Positions 52,000-60,619 of a stretch of 64,000 bases of DNA are shown piece by piece; positions within the stretch are counted from its first letter, which is position 1; every line of letters starts with the position of its first letter. Under the pieces are notes generated by a model, which was not told the DNA's origin, did not search any database, and saw only the letters and a list, made by a program, of their open reading frames with translations. Origin of the DNA: Flavobacteriales bacterium. Lineage in GTDB: Bacteria; Bacteroidota; Bacteroidia; Flavobacteriales_E; Vicingaceae. The DNA is taken from assembly GCA_905339165.1 (NCBI GenBank), contig CAJPFH010000034.1:1-64000 (forward strand), given 5' to 3'. A program made the translations under genes and the position numbers.

Positions 52000-53110
52000 A
52001 TAATGTTTCTAATTTTTGAATAAAAATAGCTAAGCTAAACTGATTTATAGATTCCTTTCCATTTTGAATCAGCTTCTCTCGTAACACACTTTCTTCTGTA
52101 AGTTTTAACAAAGCATTAACTATTTCATCACTATTTTTATATTCAACCACCAATGCGTTTTCTTCGTTTTTCACAAATTCGGAAGCCACTCCTGAAAGCG
52201 TAAACACAGAGGGAATCCCTGCTGCTAATGCTTCAACATAGGTTTGTCCGAAAGCTTCAATTTCTTTGTTTATTGGGGTATGCACATAGATATTAAACAA
52301 TTGATACAAGGCGAATAAATCGTATTCAAATGTAATTTCAATATAATTCTCTTTAGGAATATTTTCTTTTAATAATTTCTGAATATAGTTTTTCTCGGAG
52401 CCAACGGCATTGGCCAAGATAAGCAAAGCATTTGGGTGGTTTATTAAATATTCTTTGAAAGCAGGAATGATATATTGTATTCCTTTCCAATACGTATATC
52501 GAGAAATAACCCCAATGATAGGTTGTTGGCTATCTGAAATGAAGTATTTCTTCTTAAGATCAGTAACTCTTTCATGAGAAACCATTTGAAATGCTTCCAA
52601 ATCAAAACCATGATGAATTAGGTGAATCTTATTTGACAAAACATTCTCTTTGTCTTTTAATACATTTTTCACATTTTCAGAAATAGCTACTATATCTGTT
52701 GCTAAATTATTAGCTATCTTATCCCACTTAACCGCTTTGGGAAAGAACTCATGATGAAAAGTAGAATGATGGCGAGTGTAAATTCTTTTTTTTATACCAA
52801 TCAAATTTGCAGCAGTTAAACCAATTAGATTCGCATCTATTAAGTGTGAATGAACAACATCTGGACGTGTTTTCTTTAATATATTCCACACTTTAAAAAA
52901 ACTTCTTGGGTATGATTCTTTCCCTGAATGATGAATATAAATCGAATCTATTTTTTTCTCTTGCAGCCATCTATGCAAGTAAGGTTCTTCTGAATGAAGG
53001 AGAATAAAAGAGAGTTTAAATCGATTTGTGTTTAAATGATTGGCAATCCACTCGAAAGCAACGGATTTGTCGATATTAGAAAGTATATATGTAACCTTAA
53101 TTCTTTGCAA
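51992..53110 (-). CDS. Family 4 glycosyltransferase
   Basis: A 372-residue GT-B enzyme. VTYILSNIDKSVAFEWIANHL opens the acceptor domain; DVVHSHLIDANLIGLTAANLIGI and RYTYWKGIQYIIPAFKEYL are GT4 landmarks, and EAFGQTYVEALAAGIPSVFTLSGVASEFV is the donor site with its Glu residues. It may be related to enzymes making O-antigen or exopolysaccharide. The end overlaps the downstream GT2 gene by 8 bp. No sugar can be assigned. Confidence 0.9.
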   Translation of the reverse strand: MQRIKVTYILSNIDKSVAFEWIANHLNTNRFKLSFILLHSEEPYLHRWLQEKKIDSIYIHHSGKESYPRSFFKVWNILKKTRPDVVHSHLIDANLIGLTAANLIGIKKRIYTRHHSTFHHEFFPKAVKWDKIANNLATDIVAISENVKNVLKDKENVLSNKIHLIHHGFDLEAFQMVSHERVTDLKKKYFISDSQQPIIGVISRYTYWKGIQYIIPAFKEYLINHPNALLILANAVGSEKNYIQKLLKENIPKENYIEITFEYDLFALYQLFNIYVHTPINKEIEAFGQTYVEALAAGIPSVFTLSGVASEFVKNEENALVVEYKNSDEIVNALLKLTEESVLREKLIQNGKESINQFSLAIFIQKLETLYA

Positions 53111-53111
53111 C

Positions 53112-53981
53112 CTATTTTATTTTACATATAATATCATAATGGCAGTTATTGAAATCAGCAACCGATAAAACAGATTCTTCTGTTTCAGCATTTGTAATAA
53201 AATAACCCATATTTTCTAAATACTGCACCAGCTGTGATGCTGAAGAACCTACTGCTTTCAAGTTATTATCATCTAATTCTATAAACAAAACCGGGGTGTA
53301 TTTCCTTATAGATTCTTCAGCTCCTTTTAATACATTCAGTTCAAAACCTTCTACATCAATTTTTATTAAATCAACACGAGTTAAATTTCTGTTTTTAATC
53401 CAATCGTCTAGTCGCTCCACCTCTATTTTTGAATTACTTTTTTTACTCTCATTATCAAAACTAATCCTATTTCCACCCCTGTTAGTATCCGTGTCAACCA
53501 CTAAAGTATAAGTTCCTTTTTTATCTCCAAGTCCAATATTAGATACATCCACATTATGAAATGAGTTTATGCTAATATTTTCTAAACAGGCATTGTAGTT
53601 TTGTTCATCAGGTTCAAAACCATACACCTTTCCATTCTCACCAATTCTTTTTGCAAGTTGAAGTAAAGTAGAACCAATATTAGTTCCTATATCTAACACC
53701 ACATTTCCTGGTTGAGCAAGATTTATAAGTTTTTCTTGACCCTCCTCTTTAAATCCGAAATATAAACAATATCCTATGTAATCACTTATATCTGCCTTCA
53801 GTTGAACACCATTATAAGTAAATTTTCGGAATGAACCTTTTTTGTATTGATAATTGTTTGGAGCTAGTTTTGCAAAGAATGAATGTGGATTCTTTTCAAT
53901 TTTTTGTTTTATTATTCTTTCAAGAAAAGAAATCATAAAAAACCTTCTAAATAGATTTAGAATTCTAGTTTTAATTGTCAT
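53112..53981 (-). CDS. FkbM family methyltransferase
   Basis: A 289-residue cytosolic SAM methyltransferase. The start at ATG 53981 (MTIKTRILNL) is chosen because it follows the upstream stop (53983) by one base, while the longer frame would overlap it. GNVVLDIGTNIGSTLLQLAKRIGENGKVYGFEPDEQNY is the SAM loop; DWIKNRNLTRVDLIKIDVEGFELNVLKGAE is the FkbM signature. Family members methylate hydroxyls of sugars or natural products, so it is expected to modify the glycan. A second FkbM protein is encoded at 61619. Confidence 0.9.
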   Translation of the reverse strand: MTIKTRILNLFRRFFMISFLERIIKQKIEKNPHSFFAKLAPNNYQYKKGSFRKFTYNGVQLKADISDYIGYCLYFGFKEEGQEKLINLAQPGNVVLDIGTNIGSTLLQLAKRIGENGKVYGFEPDEQNYNACLENISINSFHNVDVSNIGLGDKKGTYTLVVDTDTNRGGNRISFDNESKKSNSKIEVERLDDWIKNRNLTRVDLIKIDVEGFELNVLKGAEESIRKYTPVLFIELDDNNLKAVGSSASQLVQYLENMGYFITNAETEESVLSVADFNNCHYDIICKIK

Positions 53982-53982
53982 C

Positions 53983-54540
53983 TTACTTTTTAATAATTTC
54001 TTTTGCAGGAATACCTGCAACAACAGAAGGTTTTACAATTGATTTTGTTACTACAGCATTAGCCCCCACCACAGAGTTGGCAGAAATTTCAACTCCTTTT
54101 AGAATAGTGGCTTTTGCACCAATCCACACATTTTCATTTATTATAATTGGCTTACTTATAAATCCTTGTTGTTTTATTGGGATTTCGGATAAATTGTGTT
54201 GATGGTCTTGGTCTCTTATGACAACCATTTCGGCAATTTCGCAATGTTGTTTTATATGAATTTTGTTTACTGCAACAACCACACTATTCATCCCAATGTA
54301 CGTTGAATCAATAACGAGTTGAGCTCCTTTTGCACAAAAAACAAATGAGCCATAATTCACATGTGCATTGCGTAACTCCATATTACCGCCATCAACACAA
54401 ACAATTTGACAATTTTTTCCGATATAAGTATTTCCACTAATTTTTATTCCTGGATATTTTATTTTTAAATTTAAAATTCTCAAGGATGATAAAACTTTAT
54501 CTAACTTCTCTACTATTTTTCTATACATTCTAAAGAACAT
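53983..54540 (-). CDS. Hexapeptide-repeat acyltransferase (LbH fold)
   Basis: A 185-residue protein with left-handed beta-helix repeats: ISGNTYIGKNCQIVCVDGG, IDSTYIGMNSVVVAVNKIHI, ENVWIGAKATILKGVEISANSVVGANAVV, and the tail VVAGIPAKEIIKK typical of maltose-acetyltransferase/NodL-like enzymes. Transfer of an acetyl group from acetyl-CoA to a sugar hydroxyl or amine is expected. HQHNLSEIPIKQQGF holds the probable catalytic His. It overlaps the flippase gene by 11 bp and lies in the middle of the operon. Confidence 0.9.
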   Translation of the reverse strand: MFFRMYRKIVEKLDKVLSSLRILNLKIKYPGIKISGNTYIGKNCQIVCVDGGNMELRNAHVNYGSFVFCAKGAQLVIDSTYIGMNSVVVAVNKIHIKQHCEIAEMVVIRDQDHQHNLSEIPIKQQGFISKPIIINENVWIGAKATILKGVEISANSVVGANAVVTKSIVKPSVVAGIPAKEIIKK

Positions 54541-55765
54541 CGGGCTTTAATTTAGGATTAAATAAAATGAGTAAAAGCATCGAAACAGAAATAAAAGCGT
54601 ACGTACAAAGTGTTGAATAAGCAGCACCTATTGTTTGGTATGATGAAATAAAAAAATAATTTAACAATAGATTTACCACAATTCCTAAAATTGAAATAAT
54701 TCCTATTTGTTTATTTTGTTTAAAATACATAGGTATCGACACTAAGAAGTTATAAACTCCCCAAAAAAATAATCCGAATACTAAAATAGGAATATATTGC
54801 TTTGCCTCCATGTATCGCTCATTGATAAGATATTTAAAAATAAAAGGTGTAATTAGCAACAATACAACCATCACCAAAATTAAAATTAAAGTGTATTTTA
54901 CAAATAAACCGACCAACTCACGAAATCCTTTCTTTTTTTTATAAAAACTAAAAATTGCGGTTCTTACTACATTTACTGAGGCTCCAATAATAATTAACAT
55001 AATACCCGCTACAGTACTTGCAATATTGTAAATTCCTGTTTCAGATAACCCAACCAAACGTTCTAAAAAAAAACGATCGGACAAGTTAATCACCATAATA
55101 GAAATACCCATAAACAGCAAGGGGTATCCTTTATTAATTAATTCTTTTGGAATTTTAATTCTTGATTTCTGTTTAGCTATTATGCCTCTCTTCACAAAAT
55201 AAATAGTCGCTACCACATTTATAAGCAATAAACTAATAATTAAAGAGGCTACCCTTCCTTTCCACGAAAAAGGAAAAACAACTACAAGTAATAAAATAAG
55301 AATTATTTCAATAAAAAACTTTGACAGAAAAAAGAAACTATACTGTTTTATTGTTCGCTTGTAAACAAAATACGTTGTACATGCATCAAAATAAATAACC
55401 AGCAACGCTACCAATGGTAATGCAAGTAAAAGGTAGTTGGGTAAAGAAGTGAAATTTTTAAAAAACAGCGAAAGGAAAAATAATACAAGGGTAAGCAGCA
55501 AACTAATAAAAAAGGTGATTTGAATATAAGATCTTAAAATCATCGGAAACAATGCTTCTTTTTCAATTATATAAACTCCCAATAAATATCCCATACCCAC
55601 CGGAATTAATACCGAAAATAGGTTTACACTAGCATTAAATAACGCTAGCAGCCCATAATCTGCCGGACCAAGATACTGAGTAAGCACAGGCAGGAGCAGG
55701 AAGGATATTCCACCGGTAAAAAAACTTATGGCGGTGTATATGGAAATACTTTTAAAAAGTGACAT
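54530..55765 (-). CDS. Polysaccharide flippase (MOP/Wzx family)
   Basis: A 411-residue inner-membrane protein with about 12 helices. It has the family beginning SISIYTAISFFTGGISFLLLPVLTQYLGPADYGLLALFNAS, which matches Wzx/RfbX-type oligosaccharide flippases; INLSDRFFLERLVGLSETGIYN and the late helices YNFLVSIPMYFKQNKQIGIISI also fit. It would move undecaprenyl-linked oligosaccharides across the membrane. It has 11-bp overlap with the acyltransferase and a one-base overlap with the upstream methyltransferase. A second flippase of the same superfamily occurs at 56448. Confidence 0.9.
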   Translation of the reverse strand: MSLFKSISIYTAISFFTGGISFLLLPVLTQYLGPADYGLLALFNASVNLFSVLIPVGMGYLLGVYIIEKEALFPMILRSYIQITFFISLLLTLVLFFLSLFFKNFTSLPNYLLLALPLVALLVIYFDACTTYFVYKRTIKQYSFFFLSKFFIEIILILLLVVVFPFSWKGRVASLIISLLLINVVATIYFVKRGIIAKQKSRIKIPKELINKGYPLLFMGISIMVINLSDRFFLERLVGLSETGIYNIASTVAGIMLIIIGASVNVVRTAIFSFYKKKKGFRELVGLFVKYTLILILVMVVLLLITPFIFKYLINERYMEAKQYIPILVFGLFFWGVYNFLVSIPMYFKQNKQIGIISILGIVVNLLLNYFFISSYQTIGAAYSTLCTYAFISVSMLLLILFNPKLKPDVL

Positions 55766-56451
55766 TAGCGTATTGTCTTTTCACGAATTTTCTTTGCAAA
55801 AGAAGTATCCTTAAAAAAGTGTTCTTTTTCTATTTTCTTTTCCAATACAATTACTTGATAGTCGGCTGGTTTCATCCAAATACTGTATGTTTCTAAGTGT
55901 TTTATATAAAAACCATTTCGGTAAATCGCTTCAGTTAAAAGATTTAAATGCAAGGGTTGGTCTATTACCTGAAGAGTTTCGGGAGTATGCATTTTACACC
56001 ACTCTAAATAATTTGGAAAAGGAATATGTATAAGAACAAAACCATCCTCTTTCAATAAAAAATGTAATTTATTAAAAAGAGCAATATGCTGTTCTGCAGG
56101 AATATGTTCTAATACATCGGGTAAAAGTATCACATCAAAGGAATCTTTCAGTTCGGAATAAAGAATATCGCCTGTTATCCATTTTATTCCCTTATATTTT
56201 TTTAATCGTTCTTTTGCAATACGTACACTTTCATCGCTAATATCAGTTGCAGTAATTTGTGTTGCAGAAGAGAGCTGCTTGGCCAGCAAACCGGTAACTG
56301 TGCCAATACCACAACCAATTTCAAGCACATGGTGTTCCTTTTTAAGACCAAATTTCTTAAGCCATTTTACTATATGACGGTGGCGTGCATTTACTCCTAT
56401 TTTTTGCTGCAAGGGAGCATAATTGTTGTACCATTTTTTTATATCGCTCAT
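55765..56451 (-). CDS. Class I SAM-dependent methyltransferase
   Basis: A 228-residue cytosolic enzyme. The start ATG 56451 (MSDIKKWYNNYAPLQQKIGVNARHR) overlaps the stop of the preceding flippase (ATGA); a longer frame upstream only reuses flippase codons. HHVLEIGCGIGTVTGLLAKQL is the SAM loop, DVILLPDVLEHIPAEQHIALFNKL the usual motif II, and IPFPNYLEWCKMHTPETLQVIDQPLHL a substrate-region segment. The substrate is unknown; glycan O-methylation is likely from context. Confidence 0.9.
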   Translation of the reverse strand: MSDIKKWYNNYAPLQQKIGVNARHRHIVKWLKKFGLKKEHHVLEIGCGIGTVTGLLAKQLSSATQITATDISDESVRIAKERLKKYKGIKWITGDILYSELKDSFDVILLPDVLEHIPAEQHIALFNKLHFLLKEDGFVLIHIPFPNYLEWCKMHTPETLQVIDQPLHLNLLTEAIYRNGFYIKHLETYSIWMKPADYQVIVLEKKIEKEHFFKDTSFAKKIREKTIR

Positions 56452-57758
56452 CGTTTCACTATTTGCTTCACTTCCTTTATATCCGAAAAGGTAATAAAAT
56501 ACAATTGCCAAAAAGGAATAGTATACATTTTATAAAATTTATACACCACCCAAAAAGTTGTACCAAGATACGAAATTACTGAAGCAATGGCAGCTCCCTG
56601 CAACCCCCAGAGAGGGATAAGAATCATATCAAAAGTAACCGTTAACATAAAACCAAATAAAGAGGCCCAAAGATTTATTTTTACCATATTTTTTCCCGAA
56701 AAATACCCTGCAATTACATTGGTAACACAAAAGGGCATAGTGCCTAAAAGCAAAATAGCAAACACCCCATACGATGGAAAAAACGCTCTGCCGTAAAGTG
56801 TAGGAATAAGCCAGTACGTACTAATAACGGCTAACATAGAAATAGCAAAGCATAAAAAAGAAACCACTCTTGCAATCAGAGCCGCCTTTTGTGGTGAAAA
56901 TTTTTCGCTTCCACCCGAAACATAGGGAAATAATACCGAAGTAACAGCCGCAGGTAATACCCAAAGCAATTGGGCTAAACCCGAACTTAAGGAATATATA
57001 CCTAACCCGTGCGTTCCCTTATAATACTCAACAAACCAAAAATCTAAACGGTAATTTAAAAACTGAAATATAGTGGCGAAATAGGTAACACCTCCCCAAA
57101 ACACAAGTTGCTTATACTCCTTTAAACCATAAAGTTTCTGGAGCGAAGGAATTCCAAAACAATGGTAGAATAAAAATACGTAAGCCAGTAAAAGCACAAC
57201 CTGCAATGCCAAATAAACTTTTAACAGCAATAAGGTATTGCCGGTATTTCCGTATAAAAAATATAAATACACATAAGCCAAAAAAGTAATAATGATATGT
57301 GCCACCCTAATAGCATTTACTTTATGAATAACCAAATTTCCTGTTAAAATGCCCGAAATAACATTACCTAGCAACTGCAAAACAACAGAAGTCATTAAAA
57401 TAGCTACGGCCGCAATGTGTATTAAATTTTCGGGCAATAAAAGCCGATACAATGAATGACCGGAAAACAAAAACAACACTGCACACAAAAGCAAAGACAC
57501 CCAACCTATTTGAATAAAATAAGCAATCAATAAGGGGTAAGCATCGGTTTTATTTTTAGCCGAGAAATAAATACTTCCGGAAGCCGAACCAAAACCCAAC
57601 ACCAATGCAAGTAATGAAGCTGAAGCAATAAAAAAAGCATATTCTCCCCTTCCTTCTACTCCTAGCAAACGGGCCAACAATACAGAATTTGCCACATTAA
57701 ACAGCAAATTCAATACATTTGTACCAATGGTACTTCCAATATGCTTGGTAATAGACAT
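56448..57758 (-). CDS. Second polysaccharide flippase (MOP/Wzx family)
   Basis: A 436-residue inner-membrane protein with 12-14 helices. The start MSITKHIGSTIGTNVLNLLFNVANSVLLARLLGVEGRGEYAF is typical for polysaccharide transporters; FWFVEYYKGTHGLGIYSLSSGLAQLLWVLPAAV is a family helix. The longer frame from 57785 would add nine residues, but MSITKH is the natural start. It is the first gene of the minus-strand operon and diverges from galE with 38 bp between them. Two flippases in one operon is unusual and may mean two glycan units or an export of a second lipid-linked sugar. Confidence 0.88.
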   Translation of the reverse strand: MSITKHIGSTIGTNVLNLLFNVANSVLLARLLGVEGRGEYAFFIASASLLALVLGFGSASGSIYFSAKNKTDAYPLLIAYFIQIGWVSLLLCAVLFLFSGHSLYRLLLPENLIHIAAVAILMTSVVLQLLGNVISGILTGNLVIHKVNAIRVAHIIITFLAYVYLYFLYGNTGNTLLLLKVYLALQVVLLLAYVFLFYHCFGIPSLQKLYGLKEYKQLVFWGGVTYFATIFQFLNYRLDFWFVEYYKGTHGLGIYSLSSGLAQLLWVLPAAVTSVLFPYVSGGSEKFSPQKAALIARVVSFLCFAISMLAVISTYWLIPTLYGRAFFPSYGVFAILLLGTMPFCVTNVIAGYFSGKNMVKINLWASLFGFMLTVTFDMILIPLWGLQGAAIASVISYLGTTFWVVYKFYKMYTIPFWQLYFITFSDIKEVKQIVKR

Positions 57759-57796
57759 ATAAATATTATAACACAAATTAAACAAAAACTTTAGGA

Positions 57797-58819
57797 ATGA
57801 ATATTTTAGTTACCGGTGGTGCCGGTTACATTGGTTCTCACACTATTATTGAATTGCAAAACGATGGGCATCATGTAGTCTCTGTTGATAATTACCTTAC
57901 CTCCTCGCCCGATACCTACAAACGCATTCAGTCCGTTACCGGAATAGAAGTACCCCATTATCACTGCGATTTAACCTCACCCGAAGAAACAGAGGCTATT
58001 TTTCATAAACATCAATTTGATGCGGTAATACATTTTGCTGCCCTGAAACTAGTAGGCGAATCCGTTTTAAACCCCACTTTATACTACCGAAACAACCTCA
58101 ATGCGCTCATTAATATACTCCAATGTATGGAGAAATATTCGTGTAAAAATTTAATTTTCTCGTCTTCCTGTTCGGTTTACGGAAACTCTCCGCATATACC
58201 TGTTACTGAAAAAGAACCTTTTGGTTTTCCGGAATCGCCTTATGCTGCCACCAAGCAGATTTCGGAAATACTGCTGCAAAGTTTCATCAAAACACAATCT
58301 TTTTCTAAATGCATTTCGCTCCGATATTTTAACCCCGTGGGGGCACACCCTTCCGGTTTTATTGGCGAAATACAACAAACTCCCAACAACCTGCTTCCGG
58401 TTATTATGCACTCAGTAATCAAAAACAAACCCTTTACCGTTTTTGGCAACCACTACCCTACCCCCGATGGCACTTGTATTCGCGATTACATTCATGTTTC
58501 AGACGTAGCGAAAGCTCATGTGGCTGCCTTAGCATTTTTGGATAAAATGAATTCCGAAAATCGCCTCGAAGTTTTTAATATTGGCACCGAAACAGGAAAT
58601 TCTGTGCTTGAACTCATTCATAGCTTCGAAAAAGAAAGTGGTATAAAACTCAATTATTCCATGGGCGAAAAAAGAGCGGGCGATATAGCTCAAATTTATG
58701 CCGATATTTCCAAAGCCAAAAAAATACTGCAATGGCAGCCTCTCTATACCCTCGATGAAACCATGAAAACAGCATGGCGTTGGCTTTGTAAAATGAAAGA
58801 AGAAAACATACTTCAATGA
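57797..58819 (+). CDS. galE: UDP-glucose 4-epimerase
   Basis: A 340-residue NAD-dependent epimerase interconverting UDP-glucose and UDP-galactose (often also the N-acetyl forms). NILVTGGAGYIGSHTIIELQNDGHHVVSVDNYLTS, HFAALKLVGESVLNPTLYY, SSSCSVYGNSPHIPVTE, the Tyr-x3-Lys motif (YAATK) and RYFNPVGAHPSG are all standard. It diverges from the polysaccharide operon, and its 3' end overlaps the convergent rlmH gene by 7 bp. It would supply galactose donors to the glycosyltransferases. Confidence 0.95.
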   Translation: MNILVTGGAGYIGSHTIIELQNDGHHVVSVDNYLTSSPDTYKRIQSVTGIEVPHYHCDLTSPEETEAIFHKHQFDAVIHFAALKLVGESVLNPTLYYRNNLNALINILQCMEKYSCKNLIFSSSCSVYGNSPHIPVTEKEPFGFPESPYAATKQISEILLQSFIKTQSFSKCISLRYFNPVGAHPSGFIGEIQQTPNNLLPVIMHSVIKNKPFTVFGNHYPTPDGTCIRDYIHVSDVAKAHVAALAFLDKMNSENRLEVFNIGTETGNSVLELIHSFEKESGIKLNYSMGEKRAGDIAQIYADISKAKKILQWQPLYTLDETMKTAWRWLCKMKEENILQ

Positions 58820-59274
58820 TGGTATTTTTCTCCTTTCAAAATAGTAAATACCCTATAAAGTTGCTCCATAAAAACAATGCGAGCCAACTGATGCGGAAAA
58901 GTAAGTTTTGATAAAGAGATGCGAGCATCGGCCCTTTGGCACACTTCTTCGCTAAAGCCATGAGCCCCACCAATTACAAAAAAAACATTGGCTTTATTTT
59001 GATTTTGCAGTTTTTGAATATATCCGGCCATCTGCACAGAAGTATATTCTTCTCCTCTTTCATCGAGTAAAATAAGAAAATCGCTTTTGTTTAGCTTACT
59101 TAAAATTCGTATCCCTTCTTTTTCCTTATACTGTAAAATATGTTGCTCTTTCGAAGCAGGTATAATATCTAAACGAAAAGATATATAATGTTTAATCCTT
59201 TTTTCATATTCTTTCACACTGTTTTCGGTACACTGAGAGTCGTGCTTCCCTATCATTAACACATTCATCTTCAT
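58813..59274 (-). CDS. rlmH: 23S rRNA pseudouridine-1915 N3-methyltransferase
   Basis: A 153-residue SPOUT methyltransferase acting at the ribosomal A-site helix 69. NVLMIGKHDSQCTENSVKEYEKRIKHYI, FLILLDERGEEYTSVQMAGYI, FVIGGAHGFSEEVCQRADARISLSKLTFPHQLARIVFMEQLYRVFTILKGEKYHH match; the trefoil knot GGAHGF and the terminal YHH are visible. Alternative start two codons downstream (M3). The end overlaps galE on the other strand by 7 bp. Confidence 0.95.
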   Translation of the reverse strand: MKMNVLMIGKHDSQCTENSVKEYEKRIKHYISFRLDIIPASKEQHILQYKEKEGIRILSKLNKSDFLILLDERGEEYTSVQMAGYIQKLQNQNKANVFFVIGGAHGFSEEVCQRADARISLSKLTFPHQLARIVFMEQLYRVFTILKGEKYHH

Positions 59275-59393
59275 AATTTAAAAAATAATATTTTATGCAA
59301 TTTATAAAAAAATTACCTTTACACCATTCATTACGATGTATTACGATACAATTATGGCTCGGTATTTGCTAAAAATCTAACAAACAAAATACA

Positions 59394-59774
59394 ATGAAAC
59401 TAACCATTACCATATTTCTGCTTTCGATTTCTGCCTTCTTTTTTAATCCGTTTCCGGAAAACGACATTTTTTCAAACGCTTTCAAAACGGGCAATGCTAA
59501 AGAAATTTCAAAATATTTTGGCAATAGTGTAGACTTAAATATACCCGGCAGCGAAGGTGTTTACAGCAAGGCCCAAGCCGAACAAATTTTAAAAGATTTT
59601 TTTACTAAAAATACCACCAAATCTTACAGTTCACTGCACAACGGAACATCTAAGGATTCGCACTATGCCATAGGCAGCTTAATAACTGCCAAAGGAACCT
59701 TCCGAACCTATGTGCTTTACAAAAAAGAAGGGGCAAACATTACCATTCAGGAACTTCGCCTGGAGCAAGAATAA
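59394..59774 (+). CDS. DUF4783 secreted protein
   Basis: A 126-residue exported protein with a signal peptide (KLTITIFLLSISAFFFNPF). The mature domain (DIFSNAFKTGNAKEISKYFGNSVDLNIPGSEGVYSKAQAEQILKDFF...) matches DUF4783, a small NTF2/SnoaL-like fold found in Bacteroidota beside nadC. Role unknown; the fold often binds small molecules. It is 10 bp upstream of nadC and probably shares its transcript. Confidence 0.87.
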   Translation: MKLTITIFLLSISAFFFNPFPENDIFSNAFKTGNAKEISKYFGNSVDLNIPGSEGVYSKAQAEQILKDFFTKNTTKSYSSLHNGTSKDSHYAIGSLITAKGTFRTYVLYKKEGANITIQELRLEQE

Positions 59775-59784
59775 GCCCGTTTTC

Positions 59785-60618
59785 ATGAATCTTAAAGAAT
59801 TTATAACTCTTGCGTTACAAGAAGATATTGGCAATGGCGACCACACCACCTTAGCCTGCATTCCTGAAAATACAACACAAAAAGCCAAACTTCTTGCAAA
59901 AGAACAGGGCATCATTGCCGGAGTGGAACTGGCTAAAAATATTTTTAATCAATTTGACGACACCTTACAGTTTAAAGTAAATATTCCGGACGGAACTCCC
60001 GTTCATAAAGGAGAAATTGTTTTTACCGTTACGGGAAAAGCCCGCTCTATACTTACTACCGAAAGGCTTGTGCTAAATTGTATGCAACGCATGAGTGGTA
60101 TTGCCACTTATACTGCTAAACTGAATAAGTTAATAGAAGGAACCGGAGCCCAATTGCTCGATACCCGAAAAACAACTCCCTGTTTCAGATATTTCGAAAA
60201 GTGGGCGGTTAAAATAGGTGGTGGGCAAAACCATCGATTTGGTCTTTTCGATATGATAATGATTAAAGATAATCATATAGACTATGCAGGCAGTATTACC
60301 CAGGCCGTAAATGCTGCAGTAAATTATCTGAAAGAAAAAAAACTTTCTTTAAAAATAGTAGTTGAAGCAAGAAATATAGACGAAGTAAAAGAAATTCTAA
60401 CCCTGCATTCGGTTCATCGTATTTTACTCGATAATTTTACCCCTGAAGAAATGGCGAAAGCCGTAAACTTGATAAATAAAAAAATGGAAACCGAAGCCTC
60501 CGGAGGTATTACAGAAGAAAATATTGTGAGCTACGCAAAAACCGGAGTAAACTTTATTTCGGTAGGGGCTTTAACGCATCAAATTAAAAGTTTAGACTTA
60601 AGTTTAAAGGCCTTTTAA
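59785..60618 (+). CDS. nadC: Nicotinate-nucleotide diphosphorylase (carboxylating)
   Basis: A 277-residue cytosolic enzyme that turns quinolinate and PRPP into nicotinate mononucleotide, CO2 and PPi in NAD synthesis. MNLKEFITLALQEDIGNGDHTTLACIPE is the standard start at ATG 59785. LTTERLVLNCMQRMSGIATYTAKL, DTRKTTPCFRYFEKWAVKIGGGQNHRFGLFDMIMIKDNHI and EASGGITEENIVSYAKTGVNFISVGALTH carry the substrate Arg/Lys residues. The next gene begins two bases after its stop, so co-transcription is likely. Confidence 0.96.
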   Translation: MNLKEFITLALQEDIGNGDHTTLACIPENTTQKAKLLAKEQGIIAGVELAKNIFNQFDDTLQFKVNIPDGTPVHKGEIVFTVTGKARSILTTERLVLNCMQRMSGIATYTAKLNKLIEGTGAQLLDTRKTTPCFRYFEKWAVKIGGGQNHRFGLFDMIMIKDNHIDYAGSITQAVNAAVNYLKEKKLSLKIVVEARNIDEVKEILTLHSVHRILLDNFTPEEMAKAVNLINKKMETEASGGITEENIVSYAKTGVNFISVGALTHQIKSLDLSLKAF

Positions 60619-60619
60619 G

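Noticed and set aside
53982-54023. Longer N-terminus for the FkbM protein
   Set aside because: It would overlap the acyltransferase gene; ATG 53981 right after that stop fits the operon packing.
59710-59784. Longer N-terminus for nadC
   Set aside because: The extra 25 residues overlap the DUF4783 gene in another frame; NadC proteins begin at the MNLKEFI-like position.
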